32,019 nt of DNA, taken from NCBI RefSeq assembly GCF_000090795.2, contig NW_003546512.1, forward strand, positions 90,369 through 122,387, given 5' to 3'. Positions within the stretch are counted from its first letter, which is position 1. Each line of letters opens with the position of its first letter. The DNA comes from Amphimedon queenslandica (taxonomy: Eukaryota; Porifera; Demospongiae; Haplosclerida; Niphatidae). Shown here one piece after another: positions 17,881-29,990 of the stretch. A model generated the notes under the pieces. The model searched no databases. It had not been told where the DNA came from and worked only from the letters and a program-made list of their open reading frames with translations. Position numbers and translations under genes: made by a program.

Positions 17881-20800
17881 TCACCTCCTCTGTTTAGTAG
17901 CCTCAGGAGACAGCAATTCAGGAGTAGCTCCTTCAGCCCCATCCTTTGCTCCTTCCTTCTCTTTCTCTTCTCCCTCCTCCTCCTCTATCTTAAGGCTCCT
18001 CTGGTACCAGTAGTCCCTGGTCCTGGAGAGGTGGTCTATGATGACCTGAGCATCAGGGTAGACCAGCTCTCCCCACGTCTCCCACAATGGGAACACAATG
18101 TAATCAATGAAGGTTACCTTTAAAAAATAAAAATGAAATTGTTGCACATTCAACATTTGAGTTTGTATGTGAGTACAAATACATGTAAAATTTTACATGC
18201 ATGAATCTTAAAAATTATTGCTACAAAAACTACATGTATGCACATGTAGATGCATGTACTGTATAAGCAAGGCACATGTAACTTTTTAATATCTGGAGAA
18301 AGAGTCTTAAGTAATAAGGCTACAAGAAGAGATAGGAGCAAGCCAGTAACTTACTTAAAATTTCCTTTCATGCAAGTTCATGTACATTCCTTTCATTACT
18401 TAGGCTTGCCCCTTCATGTTTACATAATAATTAATACTCCCACAGTACCTGGCATTTTTCAATAGAGACATTATCCCTGTCACCAAGAGGGCTGATATCA
18501 AGGCCAAGCTTCTTCTCCTGGTCTCCTTGCTTGAAGGACTCTTCCATTATCCTGTGAGCCCATTGACTGGCTATTTCTACTGGTTTAGCAGTGTTGCTCA
18601 GATCAGCACAATGAACCAGACACTGGAGTATCTGCATAAAAAAGAGAGAGGACAAGATAATATTTGAACATTTTAAAAGTAGAGAATTTGCGCTAGAATT
18701 CTCTGGAGTAAGCAGCATTCTTGAATAAGCATTCTTGATTAAGGAGCAATCTTTGAACAATGGACTATAGCTTACACTATTTTTTTCCAAACTAGAGTAC
18801 TGGCGCTTTTCACCAACTTTTCTGATATCTTTATGCTATGTGGAGAATTTGAGTTTGTTTTAATTAAAAGTTTATGAGTTTTAAAAATAAGCCAATTTCT
18901 GCAAAATACCCTGTGGCCGTGGTTTTTTCCACAAAATGGCTGAAAAATCATCCCCCATTTTTATTACATTTTTTGATACGTATTGATGTCGTTATGCTGT
19001 ATAGAAAGTTTGAGTTGATTCCAACTTAAATTTTTCAAGTTATGACTGGCCAAAATCTAAAAAAATCCCTGTACTATTAGAAAAAATGGCCCAAAAATCA
19101 CCCCCAATTTTTATTACATTTTCCGATACATATTGATGTCCTTATGCTGTGTAGAAAGTTTGAACTAATTCTGACTTAAACTTTTCAAGTTATGGCTATT
19201 TTTTAAAACCGGCTAATTTTTCAAAAATCCCTGTACTATAGCCCATGGTTTTTTCAAAAAATGGCTCAAAAATCACTCCCAATTTTTATTAAATTTTCTG
19301 ATACATATCGATGTCCTTATGCTGCGTAGAAAGTTTGAACTAATTCTGACTTAAAATTTTCAAGTTATGGCCACTTTTAAAAATAAGCCATTTTGAGAAA
19401 AAATCCATGTAGCTATAGCCCACATCATCTCATACATGTAAATGCACATTCTAAACTATACAACATACAGTACATATACATGTATATATACATGCACTAC
19501 AAAGTCTCATTAACTTACTTCAGATCTATCGGAATACTTTTCCACCTGGAGGACTCCGCCATTCGTGACCATCTTCGTCTCAACCATTGTCTTAAGCTCG
19601 CCGAGATGCTGAAAATGCTTACTCATATCTGTAGCAAGGACTGTATCAATGATGACCTTTCTAAGAGCTTTCATCTGAGCCTTCTCAATGTTGCCAAGGA
19701 AATTACAAGAAGGATCGTTGAGGAGCTTAAAGGCTACAGCAAGGTGGTGGTTCTCGAGGATGGATTCGTCGTTGTACATGATTGCCAGATCGTCGTTTGA
19801 ATTGATGAGGAATTGATTGGTGGTGCCGGGATGATCAACATCGTGGACGGCAGCTGCAATCAATACAGCAAGGATCTCAAGTGGACTGAAGACATTCTAA
19901 AATAAATAAAATAAATAAATAAATAAATAAATAAAAATAAATAATAAATAATACATGCATAAATAAATTAATAAATAAATATCTGTACAGTATATGTAGG
20001 ATAAAGAGTTAGGCAAAAATTTTAAAATTAATAGCAATAAAGTACATGCAAAACTAAAAATAAAATAAATGAAATCTCTGCTTTAATTTTGTTACTTATA
20101 TTGAAAGTCTCTCATTTTTGGTTAGATTGGTCTCCAAAAATTTATTTCTATAGATTTATATGCATGCTTGTACATGTACATGTACATGTATGTACAATAA
20201 AAATACATTAATATATAAAATTACCTCAAGTACAGTGGCGTTAAGTAAATAATTGACTGCCTGCATCACGTCAGCTGCATGAATAGAGTTATGATAAGGA
20301 TTCTGCTTCCAATAGGTATTCTAATTAAAGAGCACCAGCATTAGAGATCGTAATTAACTTATTTATAATGTTAGTTGGAGACTTACTTCAATAGCTACCA
20401 TGAAGTTAAGGAAGTTGGTTTTTGACATTTTGAATTCAACAAATAGTCCTCGATGCTACAAAAATAAATTACATAATCATTACATCACATGTATCTGTAT
20501 AGACTTAGCATGTATCTGTATAGACTTAGCCTGTACCATGGTCAAATTTCATCAAAAATGGCTAGGTAAAATTTTGGAATTTTTATAATTTTTTCGGATA
20601 AATATACATGTTCTTATGTCACATAGAAAGTTTGAACTGATTCCTATTAAGTTTAGATTTTTTACAAATTTTTAAAGTTGCTCAAAAATCAGGCCAAACT
20701 CCCTGTACTATAGTACAGGGTCTTGGGTCAAATTTCGCCAAAATATAAAAGTTGAGAATCTTTGACTTTTATAATTTTTTCTGATACATATACATGTTCT

Positions 20801-23800
20801 TATGCTACATAGAAAGTTTGAACTAATTCCGATCAAGTTTAGATTTTTTATGGATTTTTAAAGTTGCTGAAACAGTGCATGGTCTCGGGCCAAAATTCAT
20901 CAAAAATGACCATGAGAGAATCTTTCATTTTCAATAAACTAAAACCACACCTATATTGTATATACTTACAGTGAATATAGTATAAGCACACACGACCAGC
21001 GGTTGCTCAAGGGTGAGGAAGTTCAATTCAAAAGCGTCAAATTCCCAACGATGAAAACTATTATTGATAAACTGAAAGGGAGAGAGAGAGAGAGAAAGAG
21101 AGGAGAAATAAAATAAAAGAAGGGAAATATTAAGAAAAAGTTATATTATATGCACATGTACATGTGTACAGCGGGTTTATGTACATGTACATGTATGCTA
21201 ATACATGTACATGTACATGTACATGTAGTGCATTCTCATAACTTACTGCCTGCAATTTCTCTTCATTGAAAACACTTACTACGCCAAACCTACATAAATA
21301 CAAATAATTAAAAAAAGACCGTGTACATGTACAGTATATAACATGCATGTACACGTACATGATACACATACATGTACATGCATGTACATCTTGATTTATT
21401 TTTTAATTTTATTTGTAATTAGCCAATAGATATGCTGCCATGAAGTCACATGCCAAATAATAATACAAACAATATAGAAATAACTTGGCAATAACAATGA
21501 TGATCATTTGTAAGGGAACAAAGTAGACTATACACTCAAATACAATGTACATGTATACATGTAGACTATGTACATGTACATGTAGATCATTAAAAAGAAT
21601 TTTTAAGGAACGTAACTATGTACATACAGTACATGTACATGTACATGCATGCGTCTTAATTCAAATACTAACAATGATGACAATAGTCTGGTGTACCTAC
21701 ATGTATATACATTATTTACATGTACATGTACATTTAATAGATTCACATATGTACATGTACATGTATGTTTGGTGTACATGTATACCTTGCTACTTGATCA
21801 GTGACTGATGTTGAACGAGCTGCAGATAGCCTTCCTTTAGTCTTAGCTACTTCAAGACCGAGTGAGGTATCAACTACAGACAAGCTTTCCAGCGCTTTGT
21901 CTATCTCATCACTTCGGTCTGTTTAAAAGAAGAGAGAGAGGGAGAGAGAGAGGGAGAGAGAGAGAGAGAGAGAGAGAGTAGAGAGAGAGAGAGAGAGAGA
22001 GTGAGAGAGAGAAGTAGCAAGAAGTTAAAAATTAGTCCTTAAAATATCTGAAGTACATGTACATTACACTGCATGAAGTTAATATTCATAATAATAATAT
22101 TCATTTGTTAACAAAAAGAAAAATGACATATTTTTATAATTAACTTTCACAAAAATATCACAAAAATTTGACACCAAAAAACAACAGAAGAAACACAAGT
22201 ACGAATGTACATGTACATGTATAGGTACAACAATACCTTGAGCATTTCCAGTGATAGTGCTGACCCATTCTGCCACAAACTGACCAGACCTGCTCCTCTC
22301 GCTCATGTGAGAGAGTTCCCTGGAGAGCAGCCTCTTGAACTTATCCTGAGCCATGTTCCCAACGCTCTTAGCTGAGTTGACGGTTTCAAGTCGGTGAAGA
22401 CACCAGTCAAGCTCATCCAGAGTAGTCAGCGCCAGCTATAGATAATAATGATAATAATAATAATTTATAGTATTTAATAATAAATACAAATAATACAGTA
22501 GTGGCTCTATATAATGGGCACTTTGGTACAGTAAAGTGTCTCTGTTATACAGAGGTGTCCTTTATGTGGAGGTTATTTTATACAGTAAGGAATATGTAAT
22601 TGGTACATTACAGGTTAGTACAAAATGCATCCATCATATAGAGTGTCTATAAAACTTAAAAAAGAAACTTTCAGTTCTCGCTTGCTCTTCTATAGCTTTA
22701 TAACTTGAGGCTCTCTGCAGGAATTAAAGCTACATACCTTGCTTATAGCAGTTAGCAAGCATTGAAGACACATTTACTGTAGGCACAATGGCATAAAAGC
22801 CATAAAAAGCTAGTCAGGAGTACAGCTAGCTCAGGCTTCTTCATGCATAGTTAGGCTTCTTTCCTTAACAATCTCTGCTGCTAAAGAAGTCTTTGGACAG
22901 CAGCTCAACGTTCACTGTGACAACGCCCACTTTCAATGGCAAGTAGGTTATTTAACATTAAAAATATAGTTACTATTAAAAATATAGCTACACTGTACTT
23001 ATAAAAATAGTTAACATTAAAAATAGTTACTTCGACTATTCGTGCTACAGATAAACTCACTTCCTGCTTTTCCACCTTAACGGGGCTTGCTAAGGCTAAC
23101 CCCCAATATTAGCAATAATAATTATAATAATATTTAATTATTTGCTGCAATTACCCGCTCAATTAGTTTATGTAAATGCAAGTACTATGTATGTGTATAA
23201 ACTGTTTAATTTGTTAGCTCATAAATATCAAATTATGACTAAATTATTCTTTATACATGTACATTTAAAATATACATTAAAAAATATCTGCCGAATCAAA
23301 GTTGCAATTTTCACCAATTACTAACATTCCGGAAATTATCACTATATATTGCGCAATAATAAGACAGTCGCTATGCCAACGCTAAGCCCCACCTACCGCT
23401 TGATACTCCTCTGGAGAGAGCTCCTCCGATTCTTCATGAACCACGTCCAGACCCGACCCGCGGCTCCTTCGGCGATGATCTGAAATCGGTGGGTGTGTCA
23501 GCTTTATGTACTGAGCCCTGATCCTGTAAAGAGTAGCCAAAATCTAAAAAAATTAAACATTAATAAATTAATTAAAGTGGGCGTGGTCTACCTGAGCAAA
23601 TGGAGTGACAAATGGTGAAGCTCCTTCTTCTTGTAAGTGACTACAAAAAAATTTTTTTTAATAAATAATTTCTTTTATTAACATGCGCGTGCTTTTACGT
23701 GTACAATACTCGTTTGTTTACATGCAAACGTAATTTTGTTTACATGTACGCTTTTGTTTACATGTTTACATGTACAGAGACGTCAACATTAGAACAAACA

Positions 23801-26537
23801 AGTTACGTGTACATGCACGCAATACTGGCCTTAATCTAATAATAATTACATCAATTATACTTAATTAATGCGACCTTAAAAGATGGAACAGCTTGTAGTT
23901 ACATTGTATATTAAATTAGTGTCATCATCAGAAAACATGAGACACATACACTGTACATGTAGTACATGTACATGTACATGTATATCATATTGCATGTACA
24001 TGTACATGTGCAACCGGATTTATTAGGCCCACACTACCTGTCTTTAATACAGACAGAAGTGTCCTCATTTCAGAGATACCTTTGTACTATCGGGACATTA
24101 CAAAAAATTAAGCTCTTGATATATGAACTTCCTGACATTTTATCCCCTTCTCAACATTCTCATTTACATGTACATGTACATGTACTGGTTCTCCTCTTAC
24201 CTGCTGATACTGGAAGCTCTAGACATTGGATTGTTAGCCACAATGAGAGGGGGAGAGTCCTCGTTATCCGACTGGTAGAGAAACGAATTCCTTCGAGAGG
24301 AGAAAAGATGCGGGTTGCTGCGAGCAAAAGTTGGACTCAAATCAGGAAGCTCCTCATCGCTGGTACCTCCTTCTGCACCGCCTTCTTTCTCCGGTGGAAG
24401 AGAAACTTCAACTTCTGAGGTGACTGGAGAAAGTTGACCCTCTCTGGTGGCTCTCAGGGGGGCTCTGGTGGTCATGGGGCTTGGGACGCGTCTAAAAGAC
24501 GAGGGGGAGGACCCCCCGGAGGTCGGGGGGCCGGAATATGTTGTAGAGCGGCCGCGGAACTGGTCTTCATTGGCACTATGTGGTGATGAAAGGGATAATG
24601 AATGTGGGCGTGATTATAAAAGAGAAACCTTGTAAATGATATAGGCCCATACATGTAAATAAGAAAATACTTGGAAAATTTACGTTTATATCCGCATTCA
24701 CGTGTACATGTAACAGCTTGAGTGATCTTGCATGACAAATTGGAAACAAGTACAGATACATTACAAGGAAAGAGTGAAAGAGAACAATCAACCAAACACA
24801 AAACATTATAATGGAATGTCTGGCCTAATTGAATTACCAGCAAGCATGTAGATGTGTTCATACTTGATATACAGTATAGTAGCAGATAAAAATACTTGTA
24901 CATGTACAAGTTAAGCTTCAAGAGCACTTGCTATCAAGCTGTACATTAAACTTAAGCACAGGCCAAGCTCAATTGCTGTAATACCATCTCTTTACTCCTG
25001 CTTAATATTGCAAGTTAAGATAAGGTGAAAAGGGTAATGTCTAGAGGTTTCATTATATAATTTCAATTCTTATGATGTCCTAACTCAATTAATACATAGC
25101 CAAAAACAAAGATTAAATTGTAATCTATAAGAGAAAAACATATGTTGCAAGAGCAAAAGAGAGAGGAAGAGGGACCAGCAAGTAATTACAATATTGAAAA
25201 TATTTACACTTGCATACATGTACATGCATATCTAGCACAAAGTATCAATCTATTTATTCCTATAAAAGATATATATTTGGAGATATTATTAGAAAAGAAA
25301 AAAGGAACCAAGAAGAGCTACATTAATATTACATTATCGATATCATTACTATATCTATCATCTTCAATATTATGATTATTATTATTATTTCAAATATTTA
25401 TAACAAAATAGTCAAAGTACATAATGAATATACTTATGCTATACGTAAACACCCAATAACATTATGATGCAAACTATTAAAATCAAGCCTGCTATGCTCC
25501 TTTACCAGTAGGAATGTCATGCTACAAGATGTTTACATCTAACTTGAATAACTAGACTACCTGATGGATGCGGTACAAGTAAGTGTCTACGGCAGCTGAA
25601 TTTTGTGCATTTAAGGTGCTAGCAAAACTTTGAGGCTTAGAGATCAGATAAGAACTTGTAAAAGAGCTATTATAGGCGCCACGCTCTATAAGCACGTGTC
25701 GATCTTTATAAGCACGTGTCGATTTTTGTAAGTTCAGTTGCTAACGGGTTGTTTGTTCAAAAACTATCATTATATTCATGCAGAGACATTGTTTATACAG
25801 TAAATATGTCTTTTGTTTTTGCCCGCCCACACTATGTTCTAGTATCCTCTTTCTTTCTCTTCCCCCCTCTCTCTCTCTCTCTTTCTTTATCTCCCCCAAT
25901 CTCCATGTATGTACGTGTTACCTTTCTCCACGGAAAGCTCTTTGAGATGATGCCTGCTGTCCCCGTGGAACTTGCAATCGTATGATGACAGATCGGGACC
26001 TGTTCATTCCCCTGCTTTCAATGGTACCACTGCTACCTCGCCTGTAGTACCGATCTTCATCCAAGAGCCTATTTGGACGTGTTACTACTGGGGAATCCAT
26101 AGGCTATGGAAAAAAGAGAGAGAGGGAGAGAGAAAAGAAAGAATAATGAATTATTATTATAAAATAAAAGGAAAAATGTTAATTCTTTTGCAAAAGAAGG
26201 AAAAAGTGCTTGATCTGCTTTGCTCTGCATCATTTGCTAAGATACAAGTATACATGCATTAAAACTTAAAGTATTAAAAAATAATGACTGCTGAATGCAG
26301 TAGCTGTGCCCCATCTTGTTCTAAGAGCACGAATTAGGCTGCCTCTCCTTGCCAAAGTCCTTATACCATTTCGCTCTCTTCATCTACCACCTCCTCTTCG
26401 TCTTCCTCGAGCTGGTAGCTAGTGATCCCTTCATCCCAAGACCTGCTGCTGACTGGGAGCCTAAAAGTAACTGATTTCCTCCTCGGGGGATCTTCGCCCG
26501 GGGAAGCAGACGAGTTGTCCTCTGTAGAATCAGACAT
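17881..26537 (-). CDS. PDE4: cAMP-specific phosphodiesterase 4, long form, 14 exons
   Basis: Exons: 26537-26367, 26103-25922, 24575-24201, 23640-23592, 23543-23397, 22435-22237, 21918-21786, 21289-21247, 21071-20970, 20455-20387, 20320-20225, 19896-19519, 18631-18449, 18117-17881 (TGA); all phases agree, 787 aa. UCR1 starts at [10 protein letters not shown], whose Ser215 is the equivalent of the PKA site RRESF, and includes [17 protein letters not shown]2 has [14 protein letters not shown] and [19 protein letters not shown]. The catalytic domain has [10 protein letters not shown] (H500, H504), VHDVDHPGT (H540, D541), [22 protein letters not shown] (D658), and the purine-clamp glutamine Q709 in [12 protein letters not shown]. 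It hydrolyses cAMP and should be inhibited by UCR2 and activated by PKA. The tail is KE-rich. A GTGAGC donor overlaps the stop, so another last exon is possible. Confidence 0.93.
18790..19425 (-). repeat. Palindrome-bearing repeat, tandem array of about four units in PDE4 intron
   Basis: Intron between exons 12 and 13. Units start at CCCTGT at 18909, 19068 and 19229, and a degenerate copy near 19405 (period about 160-176 bp). Each contains TTTTTATTACATTTTCTGAT, CGATGTCCTTATGCTG-like and AGAAAGTTTGA blocks, reverse-complement to the copies at 5400-5995. At 19229 the palindrome reads CCCTGTACTATAGCCCATGG. Confidence 0.8.
19900..19985. repeat. (TAAA)n microsatellite
   Basis: An interrupted AAATAAAT array immediately upstream (in transcription direction) of the PDE4 exon 12 acceptor at 19897. 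On the minus strand it is TTTA, contributing a U-rich tract. Confidence 0.8.
20488..20529. repeat. 21-bp perfect direct repeat, two copies
   Basis: CATGTATCTGTATAGACTTA plus G occurs at 20488-20508 and again at 20509-20529 with no change, indicating a very recent tandem duplication in a PDE4 intron. Confidence 0.85.
20535..20935 (-). repeat. Palindrome-bearing repeat, about two units in PDE4 intron
   Basis: Intron between exons 9 and 10. A perfect CCCTGTACTATAGTACAGGG lies at 20701-20720, flanked by TCATCAAAAATGG, ATACATGTTCTTATG and AGAAAGTTTGAACT blocks of the family, in the sense orientation of PDE4. Confidence 0.8.
21925..22016. repeat. GA microsatellite (CT on the PDE4 sense strand) before exon 7
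   Basis: About 90 bp of GA/GGGA that on the minus strand is a CT tract ending at CTTCTTTTAAACAG, the acceptor of PDE4 exon 7 (21919). A smaller GA tract (21076-21106) does the same for exon 9, and one at 26108-26135 for exon 2. Confidence 0.85.
22500..22605. repeat. Degenerate dispersed repeat, CACTTT/AAAGTGTC type, copy 1
   Basis: GGGCACTTTGGTACAGTAAA, then GTGTCTCTGTTATACAGAGG and TGTCC, in the long PDE4 intron between exons 5 and 6. It resembles the stretch at 26825-26925, suggesting an old interspersed element; boundaries are not determinable. Confidence 0.45.
25685..25725. promoter_or_regulatory. Tandem 20-bp repeat with two E-boxes in PDE4 intron 2
   Basis: TATAAGCACGTGTCGAT occurs twice, 20 bp apart, giving palindromic E-boxes CACGTG at 25693-25698 and 25713-25718. 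It lies in the 1.3-kb intron between PDE4 exons 2 and 3, where PDE4 genes commonly have internal promoters. Regulatory function is inference. Confidence 0.35.
25847..25893. repeat. CT microsatellite just after PDE4 exon 2 donor
   Basis: TTCTTTCTCT / CTCTCTCT tract on the plus strand, that is GA on the PDE4 sense strand, starting about 27 bp inside the intron after the exon 2 donor at 25921. Confidence 0.75.
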
Positions 26538-26824
26538 GAGCAAGAAGGAGGACGACTCAGATTTCTTCTGCCTGTAAGGTTTTCCGAAATGCCGAGTCGC
26601 CCAACAGAAAGAGAGAAAAACTCTGCTTAAATATTGCTACTCACAAGGTTGCTAATTAACAACCACGCCTACTTTGAGCCACACCTACCAGATCTCCCAC
26701 ACTCTTAATTATTTTCCCTAATTTGCATTTTTGTATTCCTCTCCAATCAATTCTTTTGTTTCCTTATGTTGCTGTTTAAGCTGCTTTGATAATGCCAAGA
26801 CTCTTATGCATCATACTACAGCTA

Positions 26825-26925
26825 AACCTGTCTATTCCGGACACTTTGGGACCCAATGATACCGTCCTCATTATTAAAGTGTCTTTGTTTCAGAGGTTCA
26901 GAGGCCCTGATGATTATAGAAGTGT
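26825..26925. repeat. Degenerate dispersed repeat, CACTTT/AAAGTGTC type, copy 2
   Basis: CGGACACTTTGGGACC, then TTATTAAAGTGTCTTTGTTT and CAGAGGTTCAGAGG, similar to 22500-22605. It lies upstream of PDE4 exon 1. The open frame across it is not a gene. Confidence 0.45.
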
Positions 26926-27391
26926 TCACAGTAGCAGGCTTGACTGTAATATGAATTTCTCTTGCTTACATGCTACAGTTCCTTTCAATGTCCACTACTA
27001 CAAAATACTTGGCACTGTCCTGTCTCAACTATTTTCGGTAGTGACGGTCATTTTCATGATGAAAGCATGGCAGCACTTGTAATCATTTTTTTTGTTCTAA
27101 TGTATGTCTTCCTTATTTACAATCTCTTTGTCACTCTTCTACTCCCCTCTGTCTCTCTGATTAGCAGTGTTATCTACATGTAGATCTATATCTAAACTAT
27201 GGCTTGTTAAGAAATAATACTAATTCCCATTCAGTGCTGTTTGCAGCCTGCTGCAAAGCAAGCCTGGCTGAATAGAATATCATAAGACAACTGTGGTATT
27301 CAAAACGCATACATCTACTGAGAATATGCAGTCCTTTTTATACATACACAAGTAGAGTTTGCTCAGCCTGTGCGTGTAATGTCTTGCTTAC

Positions 27392-27547
27392 CCTGAGAAA
27401 AGGCGAAGTGCTTCTACGGCGGAGCTCTTCCTGACGGTGATTCACAGCAGTAACGTTTCCCCGCTTGCAGGAATCGTCAGGCCACTCGGTCTCTCTTGGG
27501 CCTACATTGGGAGGAGAAGGGAGGTTTACAGATATTCCAGGCATCAT
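27392..27547 (-). CDS. PDE4: Alternative first coding exon of PDE4
   Basis: ATGATG at 27547, 52 codons (MMPGISVNLPSPPNVGPRET and onward to RRRSTSPFLR), ending at a CAGG|GTAAGC donor in phase 0. PDE4 exon 2 (acceptor TAG, CCT at 26103) is also phase 0, so this exon splices in frame in place of the 26537 first exon. Alternative N-termini joined before UCR1 are a hallmark of PDE4 genes. It could instead belong to an unrelated short gene, and no transcript evidence is available. Confidence 0.5.
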
Positions 27548-27963
27548 TTTTTTGTATTGTATTAAGAGGCAAACAGCTCTAATAATCTCTGTTTTATAGG
27601 CTAGCCCTGATCCCTCCTCCTTTTTACTTGGACAAGAAGTGGATGATCTGACCTCGGAAGTCTTGGCTTTAAAAACAGAGACAAAGCGGCCAATCAGCAC
27701 AATAATAACTGATCAATAGCAAGTAGTATAACTCAATTACCAGATCATATAACACAGTAAAAGAAGCCCAGGTAACACTGTACAGTACAGTGAGTAGTAG
27801 TAGGAGTGACGTAGAGATATCTTCTTTACTCAGCAAATCGCAATATAAACAAACGGCCCAATTCAATAATCGCCGAGGGTCGAGGGAGGAGCAAGAATCT
27901 TAATGTGATTTGTACTCTCTCTCTTTCTTTGTCCCTTCCCTCTCTTTCTCCCTCACCTTTTTG
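27548..27963. promoter_or_regulatory. Divergent promoter region, PDE4 / IPO13
   Basis: A 416-bp interval between the alternative PDE4 first exon and the importin-13 ATG. A CCAAT box lies in GCGGCCAATCAGC (27687-27699). A CT-rich tract (27917-27955) directly precedes the IPO13 start. No gene is supported inside it. Confidence 0.4.
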
Positions 27964-29918
27964 ATGGAGCCCCTGGCCGTACAGATAGAAAAGGTATTGA
28001 TCTCTTCTAGTTTGGGTTTTGGCTTTCCTAAACTGAAAGTTGCTTTCCTTTAAAGGGAGTCATGTTTATTCTAGTTCATTAAAATAATATGCTATAAAAA
28101 CAAGTATGAAGATTTAATTTTAGAAGTTTGTTTACATTTATGCCCTGCAAAAAACTACTTACATGGAATTAGCCAAAGATAATTAATAATATTTTATATT
28201 GCGTATAAAATCGACCAATCAGATTATGGCGTTCAGAATTCTTTTTTTTTGAATAAATTCTTTTATGCATGCATGGATGATTATAATTATAATTTGCATG
28301 TAAAATGTTTTTTAATTGATTAATTGTAACTTTACGTATCAAATTTTACTTTTTATTTGCAAAGGCTGTCGTTCAGCTATACGGTGATCCGTCAAATAGT
28401 GACGTGACTGCGGCTGAAAAATGGCTCATTAGTATTCAAGAATCGAAAGAGGTGTGGTCTGTTGCCTGGCAACTGCTCGAAAGAGACGTAAGGATTGGTA
28501 GAGATATCCGAAACTTACTCCTCTCTCTCTTTCTTTTTTAGAGAGTTGAAGTTCAAAATTTTGGTGCTCTTTTACTTAAAAATAAACTACTGAAATCATG
28601 GTACTTAATGTCATAATATGCATTGTAACTGGTAATTTTTTTGAGGGGTAAAATTTTGTTAAGATGCATGATTAGCAGGTTTTAATTTCGTGAATTTGTG
28701 TATTGATCATGCGCGTAACGGTACAAGTTGTAGTACAAGTTACTGCTACTGCTATGCAGTTTATAATGTAACAAAACTCTATATTAATATTTAATAATAT
28801 TGAGAGTCGTTGATTTTAATTTCTACTCAATTCAGGAATGAAGTTCCCGAGGATCAGTACGAAAGTTTGAGATTTCAAATCTTTCAGTCGATAATGAAAT
28901 TCTCGGAGAACGGCCAGCCTAAGATGGTCCTCACTCAGCTCTGTGTTGCTATGGTGAGGTACGTCTTTCATTCAATGCCAACCGTTTGGCCTAACGCTAT
29001 AGTCAGTGTAGTTCACACACTAAGCTCATCACAAGTAAGTTTAATGTACATTAACATGTGTATGTACATGTAGTTTTTATACATATTGATGTACGCTTAT
29101 GCTCAGGCTTTTTGAGTTATGACCATTTTTAAAATAGGCCATTTTATGAAAAAATCCCTGTACTATAGCCCATGGTTTTTTCCGAAAAATGACTCAAAAA
29201 TTACTTTCGGTTTTTATTACATTTTCTGATACATATTGATGTCCTTATGCTATGTAGAAAGTTTGAGGCCATTCCGACTAAAACTCTTTGAGTTATAACT
29301 ACATTAACTTAAATTTTAAAATGACTACCCATACCTTTAATTGGTATAATTAAAGAATATGTACATGCATAGCATATCCTAAGCTATTGCAATTGGTAGT
29401 GGTTGGGGAATTTTGTATGGTGTAATGTGTATATCATTCAAAATGAGATCAGAACCTTAAATTAAACAATGAGAGCTAAGGTCCAACTACCATTGGCAGA
29501 CATCAAGTTCAATGGAATTTAATTATCATGAGATCAGATTCCTCACTGTGCTTATACATGTACATGTACATATACATACTTACATGTAGTTTCTATATTA
29601 TAGTGCAGTACATATGTACATGTACTTTTATTGTTTTATTTTTCTTCTATTACTACAGGCCCAAGCTAATTTATCTGGTCTGCTAGAGCTATTAAAGGTC
29701 CTACCTGAAGAGGTACAGCATGATAACACATGTACATGTACAATTTCCTCTTAAAGGTTATTTCATTTATGTTAATGAGGTTTAATGACATGTACAATGT
29801 ATTAATAAGAGTAAAGTCAATTAGACCTGCACTTCCTTGAATAGTAAATCCTTTTCTATCTTCCTTTTTATTTCCTCTATCTTTCCCTCTCCCCTCACTG
29901 TCTCTCTCTGTCTCTCTG

Positions 29919-29990
<72 letters not shown>

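Noticed and set aside
24447..24635. Plus-strand ORF over the GC-rich stretch
   Set aside because: It is antisense to PDE4 exon 3, whose UCR1-proximal sequence and phases are consistent; the GC-richness is explained by Pro/Ser/Gly codons.
26786..27183. Plus-strand ORFs of 98 and 73 codons upstream of PDE4 exon 1
   Set aside because: They cross a degenerate interspersed repeat and show no conserved pattern; no splice or start support.
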